From NCBI GenBank assembly GCA_900546395.1, contig URDD01000047.1, positions 1-20,432 on the forward strand: a stretch of DNA of 20,432 nt. Direction: 5' to 3'. How positions within the stretch are numbered: position 1 is the first letter of the stretch; every line of letters starts with the position of its first letter. A program made the position numbers and the translations under genes. Under the pieces are notes generated by a model, which was not told the origin of the DNA, searched no databases, and worked only from the letters and a program-made list of their open reading frames with translations. Below, one piece after another: positions 8,116 to 16,309 of the stretch. The DNA is from an uncultured Bacteroidales bacterium (GTDB lineage Bacteria > Bacteroidota > Bacteroidia > Bacteroidales > UBA932).

Positions 8116-8925
8116 ATGGTTAAGAAGACAAAGAAAATAGAAACACCTATCGACCAGAGAGAGACCTTCGTGTCCATACAGAAGAGTTTTGCAGATTCTG
8201 ATCTCAGTGTCGAGGAGAAGCTCAAAACACTGTATGCTCTTCAGCAGGCTGATTCTCAGATAGACAAGATTCTTCAGCTCCGTGGAGAGCTGCCTCTTGA
8301 AGTTGAGGCTCTTGAAGCAGAAATTGCAGATCTCAAGGCCAAGACAGTACGTGTGAATGTGCAGATTGATGAAGCAGGAAAGCGCATTCTCGAGTACAAG
8401 CATAATATTGTGGAGTGTGATGCCCAGCTTGAGAAATATAAGGCACAGGTAGATAATGTGGCAAATAGCCGTGAGTATGATTCTCTGAACAAGGAAATAG
8501 AAAATCAGGAACTGCTCAGGGCCATTGCGGAGAAGAATATCAACGAAACGAAGGAACTGGTTTCTTCAAAGAAACATGAGCTCGATGATCTTAAAAGCAG
8601 GATATCTGTCAAGAATGACGATCTAAAAGCAAAGAAGCAGGAACTTTCTACAATTGTTGAATCAACTTCCAAGGAAGAGTCAAGACTGCGTGCAGACAGA
8701 GATGCCTGCGCCGAGAAGATAGACGCCAGGACGATGAGTGCGTATGAGCGTATCAGAAGTAGCTGTAACAATCATCTTGCAGTGGTTTCCGTATTCAATG
8801 GGGATTCTTGCGGGGGCTGCTTCAATACAATCCCTCCACAGAGGCTTGTAGATATAGCTTCAAATAAGAAAATGATTATTTGTGAGTATTGCGGCAGAAT
8901 TCTCGTTAATCCGGATTTTGAATAG
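8116..8925 (+). CDS. Coiled-coil protein with C-terminal C4-type zinc ribbon
   Basis: The protein has 269 residues. After an unconserved hydrophilic N-terminus (about 1-40), residues 50-210 form a long coiled coil rich in E, K and L with heptad spacing, including EEKLKTLYALQQADSQID and RGELPLEVEALEAEIADL. The C-terminus holds a zinc ribbon with C232, C235, C256 and C259 (GDSCGGC, then CEYCG). This is the DUF164/zf-RING_7 architecture found across bacteria, often beside nif3; a nucleic-acid-related role is suspected but unproven. The start follows the nif3 stop by 5 nt, and dnaB begins 6 nt after this stop. The N-terminus seems longer than in typical homologues, but no better start is evident. 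The family call is secure and the function unknown. Confidence 0.9.
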   Translation: MVKKTKKIETPIDQRETFVSIQKSFADSDLSVEEKLKTLYALQQADSQIDKILQLRGELPLEVEALEAEIADLKAKTVRVNVQIDEAGKRILEYKHNIVECDAQLEKYKAQVDNVANSREYDSLNKEIENQELLRAIAEKNINETKELVSSKKHELDDLKSRISVKNDDLKAKKQELSTIVESTSKEESRLRADRDACAEKIDARTMSAYERIRSSCNNHLAVVSVFNGDSCGGCFNTIPPQRLVDIASNKKMIICEYCGRILVNPDFE

Positions 8926-8931
8926 TCGGTT

Positions 8932-10458
8932 ATGGCAGATGAGGTAAAAAGGAGAACCTCTCGCAAGAAAGATTCTGTCAATCTTGAAACACTTGGGCTT
9001 GAGATGGGTAATAAACCGCCTCAAGCTCTTGATGTTGAAGAGGCTGTCATAGGAGCGCTCCTTGTTGAACCCAGCTGTGTGGATGAGGCGATGGAAGAGC
9101 TTACGCCGTCCTGTTTCTATAGTGAAAAGCACAGGCTGATTTTTGAGGCTATGGTCTCATTGGTAAACGAGCATTCTCCTATTGACTTGCTTACAGTATC
9201 GCAGAAACTTAAGGCTTCCGGGAATCTTGAGGTTGTCGGAGGTTCCATCGTACTAGCCCAGCTGACACAGAAAGTTGGTGCTGCCGCGCATATCGAGGTC
9301 TATATCAAGATTCTGAAGCAGAAAGGTATTCAGAGAGACCTTATTACTGCATCTTATGATATTCTCAAAAGTTCATATAATGATGCGGTCAATGTAGATG
9401 ATCTTATAGATACTGCCCAGACCAAGATTTTCGCCGCCATACAGAATAATGTCAAGAAGGACGTTCAGGAAATCGGCTCTGTCATCAACCAGGCTATTCA
9501 GGAAATCGAGAGTCTGCAGGACAGTACCGGGCTCAGCGGAGTTCCATCAGGTTTCCCTTCAATAGACAAGGTTACATTGGGATGGCAGCCTTCGGACCTT
9601 ATTATCCTGGCTGCGCGTCCGTCTGTCGGTAAAACTGCTTTCGTGCTGAATATCGCAAGGAATGCAGCAGTTGATCACAACAAGCCTGTAGCTTTCTTTT
9701 CTCTGGAAATGCCTGCCATCCAGCTTGCAAAGCGTATGATGGTGACGGAGACCGGTCTGGAAGCGGATAAGATTAAAGGAGGCCAGAGACTGGAGCCGTA
9801 TGAGTGGAAGCAGTTGGAGGAAAAACTTAAAAATCTTGCCAAGGCTCCGCTTTATATAGATGATACTCCGTCCCTTCCTGTTATGGAGTTCCGCTCTAAA
9901 GTGAAAAGACTCGTAAAGCAGAAGGGTGTGAAACTGGTCATAGTCGATTATCTTCAGCTTATGCAGGGGCCTGCAGAGTTGAGGGGAATGCGAGAGCAGG
10001 AAGTTGCTGCTATATCCAGAACCTTGAAAGCCACGGCAAAAGAGATGAATGTTCCTATAATTGCTCTCTCCCAGCTAAGCCGTCAGGCTGTCCAGAGGAC
10101 GGGAAGCAACAACAGACCGCAGCTCAGTGACCTCAGAGAGTCTGGATCAATCGAGCAGGATGCCGATATGGTTCTTTTTATTCACAGATATGACTATCAG
10201 GGGCTTTCGGACAATCCGGAAGATGTAGGAAAGACATCCTTGATAATAGCGAAGCACAGAAACGGTGAAATCGGAGAGATTGATATGATGTTCCGTGCAT
10301 CTGAAGTCCGTTTCGTGGATATGTCAGATACCCTTGTCGGAAGTATGAATGACATGACTTTTGCCTCTGCGATGAATGATGATGACGCTCCTTTCGGGCC
10401 TCCGGGGGATTTTCCTGCAGCGGTTTCGGATTTCGGTGAGAACCAAGATTTTATGTAA
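8932..10458 (+). CDS. dnaB: Replicative DNA helicase DnaB
   Basis: The 508-residue protein is the hexameric replication-fork helicase that unwinds DNA 5' to 3' and recruits primase. The N-terminal helical domain (about 30-130) begins at PQALDVEEAVIGALL. The RecA-like motor has Walker A ARPSVGKTA (K234, T235), the SLEM segment near 257-260, Walker B VIVDY (336-340), and the DLRESGSIEQDADMVLFIHR segment typical of DnaB (400-419). The frame is uninterrupted, so there is no intein, which is common in this gene elsewhere. The last 50 residues are acidic and proline/methionine-containing, probably disordered. Gaps of 6 nt upstream and 9 nt downstream place it inside the operon-like run. Confidence 0.98.
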   Translation: MADEVKRRTSRKKDSVNLETLGLEMGNKPPQALDVEEAVIGALLVEPSCVDEAMEELTPSCFYSEKHRLIFEAMVSLVNEHSPIDLLTVSQKLKASGNLEVVGGSIVLAQLTQKVGAAAHIEVYIKILKQKGIQRDLITASYDILKSSYNDAVNVDDLIDTAQTKIFAAIQNNVKKDVQEIGSVINQAIQEIESLQDSTGLSGVPSGFPSIDKVTLGWQPSDLIILAARPSVGKTAFVLNIARNAAVDHNKPVAFFSLEMPAIQLAKRMMVTETGLEADKIKGGQRLEPYEWKQLEEKLKNLAKAPLYIDDTPSLPVMEFRSKVKRLVKQKGVKLVIVDYLQLMQGPAELRGMREQEVAAISRTLKATAKEMNVPIIALSQLSRQAVQRTGSNNRPQLSDLRESGSIEQDADMVLFIHRYDYQGLSDNPEDVGKTSLIIAKHRNGEIGEIDMMFRASEVRFVDMSDTLVGSMNDMTFASAMNDDDAPFGPPGDFPAAVSDFGENQDFM

Positions 10459-10467
10459 GAGAAAATT

Positions 10468-11340
10468 ATGAATAAAGTATTGACCGTATTTATAGCTGCT
10501 TTGCTGGTGTCCTTATTCTCTGTTTCCGGGCAGAGTATAGTTAATGCCGGCAGTACTGGAGGCTGTATTCCGGTCAGGTCTCTTTCTGAGGACCTCCTTG
10601 CATTCGGGGCCGGTGAACGACTTAAGTTCACTATGCATTACGAGTGGGGGACACTTGATTCTGATATAGGATGGGCTACAGTAGGTCTTGATACAGTAAG
10701 GTTTAACGGACAGAGAGCTTTCCATTGCTCTGTTTATGGACGGACTACCAAGCTTTATGATTTCTTCTTTAAGGTGAGGGAGGATTTCCAGTCCTGGTTT
10801 ACAGTGGACGGCCTTGTTCCTCTGAAATTTACAAGGAATACCAATGAAGGCAGATATGAGGCCCGCAATGTTTATTCCTATATGTGGAATGCGGCTGATT
10901 CAGCCAGTATAGCTGCTGACGTATATACTACTACCAGTGGCCACCGTCATGTAGTAATGCCGTTGGACAAGTGTACGTTTGATCTTCCTGCGCTGTTTTT
11001 CTTTGCCAGGAATATGGATTTCTCAAAGGTGGAGCCGAATGTAAAATATCCTATGACTTTCGCCATTGATGATGATATATATAACGTGTATTTCATACTG
11101 AGGGGGAGGGAGGTTAAAAAAGTAAAAGGTTTCGGAACAGTCAGGACTATAAAGTTCTCTGCAAAGCTTCTTACAGGCAATGTCTTTACCGGAGATGAGG
11201 ACTTGTCTGTCTGGATTTCGGATGACGAAAACAGGATTCCAGTCCTTTTTGAGGCTCCTATATTGGTCGGTGTCGCTTCAGGAAGACTTGAGAGTTATTC
11301 AGGGCTTAAGCATCCGTTCAGTTCTCTGGAGAAAAAGTGA
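10468..11340 (+). CDS. DUF3108 periplasmic or cell-envelope protein
   Basis: The 290-residue protein starts with a signal peptide (about 1-21, hydrophobic core VFIAALLVSLFSVSG). The rest has the beta-rich pattern of the DUF3108 family: GERLKFTMHYEWGTLDSDIGWATV near the start, a middle segment with YDFFFKVREDFQSWFTVDGLVPLKF, and a late VKKVKGFGTVRTIKFSAKLLTG followed by DLSVWISDDENRIPV. The family is widespread in Gram-negative envelopes and its function is not established. No lipobox is apparent. Neighbours are dnaB (9 nt upstream) and rseC (13 nt downstream), which do not point to a specific role. Confidence 0.82.
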   Translation: MNKVLTVFIAALLVSLFSVSGQSIVNAGSTGGCIPVRSLSEDLLAFGAGERLKFTMHYEWGTLDSDIGWATVGLDTVRFNGQRAFHCSVYGRTTKLYDFFFKVREDFQSWFTVDGLVPLKFTRNTNEGRYEARNVYSYMWNAADSASIAADVYTTTSGHRHVVMPLDKCTFDLPALFFFARNMDFSKVEPNVKYPMTFAIDDDIYNVYFILRGREVKKVKGFGTVRTIKFSAKLLTGNVFTGDEDLSVWISDDENRIPVLFEAPILVGVASGRLESYSGLKHPFSSLEKK

Positions 11341-11353
11341 AAAAATTAATGTT

Positions 11354-11776
11354 ATGGCCGCGAAAAAGGAAATATCTCATACAGGAAAGGTGGTAGAGAT
11401 GACACCTGAGTTCACTACTGTGGAAATAATATCATCTTCAGCTTGTTCTGCCTGCCACGCAAAGGGAATGTGCGGGATGTCAGAAGAAAAAGTAAAGGCA
11501 ATCTCCGTTCCTACAGATCCTTACGCTACGTGGAATGTTGGAGATGAAGTAAAGGTTATGCTCAGACAGTCTATGGGACTCAAGGCCGTATGGGTATCTT
11601 ATGTGATTCCTTTGATCATACTAATGATTTTAATATTAACTTTGTCCGCCGTTGGCGTGAATGAAGTCTGTGCCGGGCTGGCTGCAGTCGGTGGTGTCGC
11701 TTTGTATTATCTGGTTATATATCTGATAAGGAATAAGCTTGCAGACGAGTTTGTGTTTTATATAAAGGAAAAGTGA
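11354..11776 (+). CDS. rseC: RseC/MucC-family membrane protein
   Basis: The 140-residue protein has a cytoplasmic N-terminal domain with a cysteine cluster C31, C34 and C40 (CSACHAKGMC), then two membrane helices at about 81-101 and 104-124. This is the RseC/MucC layout; in E. coli RseC works with the Rsx (Rnf) complex in keeping SoxR reduced. The start at ATG 11354 is preferred. An open frame reaches back to 11180, but that part lies wholly in the DUF3108 gene and the extra 58 residues are not family-like. The gene sits 20 nt before rnfB, the usual place for rseC in Bacteroidota Rnf loci. A role in Rnf assembly or maturation is inference from this linkage. Confidence 0.88.
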   Translation: MAAKKEISHTGKVVEMTPEFTTVEIISSSACSACHAKGMCGMSEEKVKAISVPTDPYATWNVGDEVKVMLRQSMGLKAVWVSYVIPLIILMILILTLSAVGVNEVCAGLAAVGGVALYYLVIYLIRNKLADEFVFYIKEK

Positions 11777-11796
11777 AAAAACTAATTTAATCATAT

Positions 11797-12759
11797 ATGA
11801 CGACAACAATTATCTGGACTATTGCGATCATCACTCTGCTGGGTGTTGTGCTTGCGGTGGTCCTTTACCTTGTGGCAGAAAAGTTCAAGGTGGAGGAAGA
11901 TCCGCGCATTGACGAAGTGGAGAAGGTGATGCCGGGTGCAAACTGTGGAGGCTGCGGCTTTGCCGGATGCCGTGCGTTTGCACAATCTTGCGTCGAGTCT
12001 ATGAATCTGGACAACAATTATTGTCCGGTAGGAGGCAATGACGTTATGAAGAAGGTCGCCGAGACTCTCGGACTCGAGGTCAAGGAGAAAGCTCCAATGG
12101 TGGCTGTGGTAAGGTGTAACGGTACTTGCGAGAACCGTCCTAAAGTCAATGAGTATGGCGGATACCAGTCATGCAAAGTGAAGGCTGCCCTCTACAGCGG
12201 TGATACCGGCTGTTTTTATGGCTGTCTCGGATGCGGAGACTGTGTTGCAGCCTGTCAGTTCGGTGCCATTTCAATGGATCCTGTCACAGGTCTTCCTGTA
12301 GTTGACGAGGAGAAATGTACGGCCTGCGGCGCATGTGTCAAGGCTTGTCCGAAGAGAATCATCGAACTGAGGAACAAGGGACCTAAGAACCGCCGCGTGT
12401 TTGTATCTTGTGTCAATATGGAGAAAGGCGCTGTTGCCCGCAAAGCCTGCAAGTCTGCATGTATCGGGTGCGGAAAGTGTGAGAAGACCTGTCCGTTCGG
12501 TGCGATCAAAGTTGAGCACAATGTCGCTTACATTGATTTTGAAAAATGTAAACTTTGCCGTAAATGTGTCGTAGAGTGTCCTACAGGAGCTATCCACGAC
12601 GTGAATTTCCCTACACCTCCTGTAAAGCCGGCTCCGAAGCCGGTAGCTGCAGCAGTAAAACCTGCCGTTGCACAGGCTGCAGAGAAGCCGGCAGCGCAGC
12701 CAGAGGCTGGAGCGGCGGCTACTAAAGTTGAACCAGAGGTCAAGAAAGAGGAGAAATAG
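11797..12759 (+). CDS. rnfB: Rnf complex subunit RnfB (multi-cluster iron-sulfur protein)
   Basis: RnfB is the electron-entry subunit of the Rnf ferredoxin:NAD+ oxidoreductase. The 320-residue protein has one N-terminal membrane helix (3-26). It then carries the RnfB-type 4Fe-4S domain with C50, C53, C58 and C76 (ANCGGCGFAGC, then YCPVGG). Four ferredoxin-like CxxCxxCxxxC motifs follow, beginning at C143, C174, C222 and C251. Additional cysteines (C107, C111, C126, C139) surround the middle region. Residues 271-320 form a low-complexity Pro/Ala/Lys/Glu tail that is likely disordered. The start is ATG 11797, 20 nt after rseC. The gene leads the rnfBCDGEA cluster, and rnfC begins 3 nt after its stop. 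Identification is firm. Confidence 0.96.
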   Translation: MTTTIIWTIAIITLLGVVLAVVLYLVAEKFKVEEDPRIDEVEKVMPGANCGGCGFAGCRAFAQSCVESMNLDNNYCPVGGNDVMKKVAETLGLEVKEKAPMVAVVRCNGTCENRPKVNEYGGYQSCKVKAALYSGDTGCFYGCLGCGDCVAACQFGAISMDPVTGLPVVDEEKCTACGACVKACPKRIIELRNKGPKNRRVFVSCVNMEKGAVARKACKSACIGCGKCEKTCPFGAIKVEHNVAYIDFEKCKLCRKCVVECPTGAIHDVNFPTPPVKPAPKPVAAAVKPAVAQAAEKPAAQPEAGAAATKVEPEVKKEEK

Positions 12760-12762
12760 ACT

Positions 12763-14127
12763 ATGAAGACATTTTCAATAGGTGGAGTCCATCCTAATGA
12801 CAAGAAAATATCTGCGGACAGCAAGATAGAGATACTGCCTGTGCCAAAAACAGTCTATATCTCGATGGCCCAGCATCTTGGTGGTCCTGCGAAAGCTATC
12901 GTGGCAGCAGGTGACAGAGTGAAGACAGGACAGGTGATAGGTGAGCCTACAGGTTTCATCTCTGCATTTGTACATTCATCCGTAACAGGAACAGTAAAGT
13001 CAGTAGGTCTGCGCAAAGACCTTGCAGGAATACCTGTCGTACATGTCGAAATCGAGACAGAGGCTGATGAATGGGCTGAGGGTATTGACACTTCAGATAC
13101 ATTGGTTACTGAAATACCTCAGGACAAGCAGTTTATCCTGGACAGAATAAAGAGTAACGGAGTAGTGGGACTCGGTGGTGCCACTTTCCCTGCACATGTG
13201 AAGCTTTGTCCTCCGCCTGACAAGAAGGCCGAGTGCCTGATTCTTAACGGTGCCGAGTGTGAACCTTATCTTACTTCCGATTACAGGATAATGCTGGAGA
13301 AGACCAGCCAGATAGTGGTAGGTGCAGCTTTGATGAAGAAAGTTCTCGGAGTGGGACGTGCCGTAATAGGAATCGAGGAGAATAAGCCTGCAGCCATAAA
13401 GGCAATGACTGACGCTGTTGCTTCCCTTAAGGAAAAATCTTCCGACTATCAGGGTATTGAAGTAATGGTGCTTAAGAAGAAATATCCTCAGGGAGGAGAA
13501 AAACAGCTCATTGATGCTGTTATGCGCAGACAGGTTAAGTCAATGGGGCTTCCTATAGACGTTGGTGCCGTTGTCCAGAATGTTGCGACATCTCTGGCTG
13601 TGTATGATGCTGTACAGAAGAATATGCCTCTTATAACCAATACTTTGACTGTTACAGGAGACTGTCTCCCTGCTGACAGGCAGAAGAATTACCTGTTCCG
13701 CATAGGTTTCCCTCTTTCTTATATTGCAGAATATAACGGAGGAGTGCCAGAGGCTGCTGCCAAGATTGTCAGCGGCGGTCCTATGATGGGAAAAGCTGTT
13801 GCCAACTTTGATGCAGCTACGCTCAAAGGGTCTTCTTCCATACTGTATTTTACTGAGGAGCAGACCAGAAGGCAGCCGGAGTCAAACTGTATCCGTTGCG
13901 GAAAATGTGCCGAGGCCTGCCCTATGGGACTTGAGCCGTTCCTTCTCAACAAGCTTGCACGCAACGGCATGATGCCGGAACTTGAGGAAAATGCCATCCA
14001 GGACTGTATAGAGTGCGGATGCTGTCTGTACAGCTGTCCTGCAAACATTCCTCTTCTGGATACAATCAGAATAGCTAAGGGAGAGGTAATCCGTGCCATC
14101 AGAGCGCGTACTGCCCCTAAAAAGTAA
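12763..14127 (+). CDS. rnfC: Rnf complex subunit RnfC (NADH-binding flavin and iron-sulfur subunit)
   Basis: The 454-residue peripheral subunit exchanges electrons with NAD(H) at the cytoplasmic face. After the N-terminal segment typical of RnfC (SIGGVHPNDKK), a barrel-hybrid region precedes the nucleotide/FMN-binding part with GLGGATFPAHVKL (136-148) and LNGAECEPYLTSD (161-173). The C-terminal part has two 4Fe-4S motifs: C376, C379, C382, C386 and C415, C418, C421, C425, each ending CP. Length fits the short RnfC type, without the long alanine/lysine-rich extension seen in E. coli RsxC. It starts 3 nt after rnfB, and rnfD follows after 25 nt. Confidence 0.96.
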   Translation: MKTFSIGGVHPNDKKISADSKIEILPVPKTVYISMAQHLGGPAKAIVAAGDRVKTGQVIGEPTGFISAFVHSSVTGTVKSVGLRKDLAGIPVVHVEIETEADEWAEGIDTSDTLVTEIPQDKQFILDRIKSNGVVGLGGATFPAHVKLCPPPDKKAECLILNGAECEPYLTSDYRIMLEKTSQIVVGAALMKKVLGVGRAVIGIEENKPAAIKAMTDAVASLKEKSSDYQGIEVMVLKKKYPQGGEKQLIDAVMRRQVKSMGLPIDVGAVVQNVATSLAVYDAVQKNMPLITNTLTVTGDCLPADRQKNYLFRIGFPLSYIAEYNGGVPEAAAKIVSGGPMMGKAVANFDAATLKGSSSILYFTEEQTRRQPESNCIRCGKCAEACPMGLEPFLLNKLARNGMMPELEENAIQDCIECGCCLYSCPANIPLLDTIRIAKGEVIRAIRARTAPKK

Positions 14128-14152
14128 TGAATTGAAAAAATAACTGACAACA

Positions 14153-15136
14153 ATGAATAAACTTTTGGTTTCACCGTCTCCGCATATTCACGCCAGGACA
14201 TCGACTGCGACCCTGATGCGTGATGTGGTGATAGCTCTTCTGCCTGCAGTGGCCGTGTCTGTCATTTTCTACGGTTTTTCTGCCCTTATGCTTCTGGCAG
14301 TGAGTGTGGTTTCATGTGCTTTGGTGGAATACCTTGTCACCAGGTTCATGCTCAAATCCCGGAATACTCTGGGTGACTGGTCTGCTGTAGTGACCGGTCT
14401 TATTCTTTACCTTAACCTTCCGCCATCATGTCCATGGTGGATTGCAGTGATAGGTGCCATATTTGCCATCGGTGTAGTTAAGATGACTTTCGGAGGCTTG
14501 GGACAGAACCTTTTCAACCCTGCTATAGCAGCCCGCGTTTTCCTTCTGGTCTCTTTCCCTACATTCATGACCAACTGGAATGCTCCTAAAGGTTTTATCG
14601 GCACTGTAGATGCAGTTTCAGGAGCTACACCTCTTGGAATCGTAAAGGAAGGCCTTGCCCAGGGACTGCCATTGTCACAGATTTATGCTGACAACGGTTT
14701 TTCATATCTCCAGACCCTCTTCATCAATGTCGGAGGTTCTGCTGGTGAGCTCTCGGCAATTGCAATCCTTGCCGGATTTGTATATCTGCTTGTACGCAAG
14801 GTAATCAGACCTCATATCACACTTTCGATTCTCGCTACGATTTTCGTGTTCTCGGGAATTTTCTGGCTGATAAATCCGGAGTCTTATACAGACCCGATCT
14901 TCAACATACTTACAGGTGGAGTCCTTCTCGGTTCAGTATTTATGGCTACCGATTATGTGACTTCTCCTATGAGTGACAAGGGTGGTATAATATATGGTGT
15001 AGGTATAGGTCTTCTGACCATCCTCATCAGGTATTTCGGTTCTTATCCTGAAGGAATGTCATTTGCAATCCTGATAATGAACTCGACAGTGCCGCTTATC
15101 AATATGTTCTGCAAACAAAAGAAATACGGGAGGTAG
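14153..15136 (+). CDS. rnfD: Rnf complex subunit RnfD (flavinylated membrane subunit)
   Basis: RnfD is an integral membrane subunit carrying covalent FMN. The 327-residue protein opens with the conserved VSPSPHIHARTSTATLMRD motif and has about nine to ten hydrophobic helices. The flavinylation motif DAVSGAT (153-159) is present, with T159 the expected FMN attachment site. The FMN would be added by an ApbE/Ftp transferase; no apbE is in this window. GGLGQNLFNPAIAARVF (114-130) is another family hallmark. The gene lies 25 nt after rnfC and 3 nt before rnfG. Confidence 0.96.
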   Translation: MNKLLVSPSPHIHARTSTATLMRDVVIALLPAVAVSVIFYGFSALMLLAVSVVSCALVEYLVTRFMLKSRNTLGDWSAVVTGLILYLNLPPSCPWWIAVIGAIFAIGVVKMTFGGLGQNLFNPAIAARVFLLVSFPTFMTNWNAPKGFIGTVDAVSGATPLGIVKEGLAQGLPLSQIYADNGFSYLQTLFINVGGSAGELSAIAILAGFVYLLVRKVIRPHITLSILATIFVFSGIFWLINPESYTDPIFNILTGGVLLGSVFMATDYVTSPMSDKGGIIYGVGIGLLTILIRYFGSYPEGMSFAILIMNSTVPLINMFCKQKKYGR

Positions 15137-15139
15137 AAT

Positions 15140-15706
15140 ATGGCAGTAAAATCTTCATTCAAGAATATGGTACTTTGCCTGCTGGTTATCTGTCTTGTAA
15201 GTTCGTCCTTACTTGCGGTTATCTATGCGCTTACAAAGGCTCCTATTGAGGCAGCTGCTCTGGCAAAGACCAACAACGCCATAGCCCAGGTAGTGCCTGA
15301 GTTCGAAGGCGAGCCGGTAAAGGCGCAGATAAGCCTTGACGGCAAAGACTATACATATTATTCAGTATCCAAGGGTGGTTCTGTCGCAGGATATGCAATC
15401 ATGGCTTCTTCTACAGGATTCGGAGGTGCTCTCAGTCTTATGGTAGGAATTACAGCTGACGGAGTGGTTTACAATACTTCAGTCCTTGCACAGACCGAGA
15501 CACCGGGTCTCGGTGCAAAATGTACTGACCCGTCGTTCTCTGACCAGTTCAGGAACTTCAATCCGGCAGAGAAAAAACTGCAGGTGAAGAAAGACGGAGG
15601 TGATGTTGATGCCATTACCGCATCTACAATCACTTCAAGGGCTTATGTTGCAGCTATCCAGACTGCACTGAATGTTTATCAGGCTATTAAGACGGAAGCT
15701 AAATAA
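15140..15706 (+). CDS. rnfG: Rnf complex subunit RnfG (flavinylated, periplasm-facing subunit)
   Basis: The 188-residue protein has one N-terminal membrane helix (about 10-30) and a periplasmic FMN-binding domain. Conserved segments include GYAIMASSTGFGGALSLMVG (84-103) and TETPGLGAKC (119-128). The flavin attachment motif aligns to D157-A-I-T-A-S-T163; T163 is the expected modified residue. The motif reads TAST where RnfD has SGAT, a tolerated variation. Electrons pass between RnfD and RnfG flavins during ion pumping. Start and stop are tightly set: 3 nt after rnfD, 12 nt before rnfE. Confidence 0.95.
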   Translation: MAVKSSFKNMVLCLLVICLVSSSLLAVIYALTKAPIEAAALAKTNNAIAQVVPEFEGEPVKAQISLDGKDYTYYSVSKGGSVAGYAIMASSTGFGGALSLMVGITADGVVYNTSVLAQTETPGLGAKCTDPSFSDQFRNFNPAEKKLQVKKDGGDVDAITASTITSRAYVAAIQTALNVYQAIKTEAK

Positions 15707-15711
15707 AGGAG
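15706..15711 (+). promoter_or_regulatory. Shine-Dalgarno-like sequence ahead of rnfE (AAGGAG)
   Basis: AAGGAG begins at the last base of the rnfG stop codon and ends 7 nt before the rnfE ATG at 15719, an ideal Shine-Dalgarno position. Most other genes in this window have only A-rich upstream sequence, so this is unusual here and supports the rnfE start. Confidence 0.65.
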
Positions 15712-15718
15712 ACATATT

Positions 15719-16303
15719 ATGGGAAAATTACAGCTTATAACTAAAGGAATCATAAAGGAAAATCCAACCTTTGTCCTTATTCTCGGTATGTGTCCTACTC
15801 TGGCCACTACTACTTCTGCAGTCAACGGAATGGGAATGGGGCTTGCCACAATGTTCGTGCTCATCCTTTCCAATATGGCTATATCGGCAGTCGCGCCTTA
15901 TATACCGGATAAAGTCCGCATTCCTTCATATATCGTGATAATTGCAGCTTTTGTGACTGTCCTTCAGTTCATCATGCAGGCATACACTCCTGCTATGTAC
16001 GAGACACTCGGTCTGTTCATTCCGCTTATCGTTGTGAACTGTATCGTCCTCGGACGTGCTGAGGCTTTTGCAAACAAGAACGGTGTCATAGATTCTGCAC
16101 TTGACGGTCTGGGTATCGGTCTCGGCTTCACCATGTCGCTTACAATCCTCGGTCTTGTACGCGAGATTCTTGGAAGCGGCTCCGTATTCGGTTTCAAATT
16201 CATTTCAGGTGACGGTATTCTGGCTTTTGTCCTTGCGCCGGGAGCATTCCTTGCATTGGGCTACCTGATTGTCATCTTCAGGAAACTCACTTCTAAAAAG
16301 TAA
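15719..16303 (+). CDS. rnfE: Rnf complex subunit RnfE (membrane subunit, 2Fe-2S ligands)
   Basis: The 194-residue integral membrane protein has six helices. C25 in ILGMCPTLATTT and C108 in VVNCIVLGRAEAF lie in half-helices at the middle of the membrane. In Rnf and Na+-NQR structures these pair with two cysteines of RnfA/NqrE to bind an intramembrane 2Fe-2S cluster; both are present here. RnfE and RnfA are homologous with inverted topology. The start at 15719 has a good ribosome-binding site. rnfA follows after 6 nt. Confidence 0.96.
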   Translation: MGKLQLITKGIIKENPTFVLILGMCPTLATTTSAVNGMGMGLATMFVLILSNMAISAVAPYIPDKVRIPSYIVIIAAFVTVLQFIMQAYTPAMYETLGLFIPLIVVNCIVLGRAEAFANKNGVIDSALDGLGIGLGFTMSLTILGLVREILGSGSVFGFKFISGDGILAFVLAPGAFLALGYLIVIFRKLTSKK

Positions 16304-16309
16304 CAGGCT

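Noticed and set aside
8932..10458. Possible intein in dnaB
   Set aside because: The frame is of normal length and the Walker motifs are uninterrupted.
10974..10981. TACGTTTG, a promoter-like octamer in the DUF3108 gene
   Set aside because: It lies about 370 nt from the next start codon, and this motif is expected by chance several times in a 20-kb window.
11180..11353. Upstream extension of the RseC frame
   Set aside because: It lies inside the DUF3108 coding sequence; RseC proteins begin near ATG 11354.
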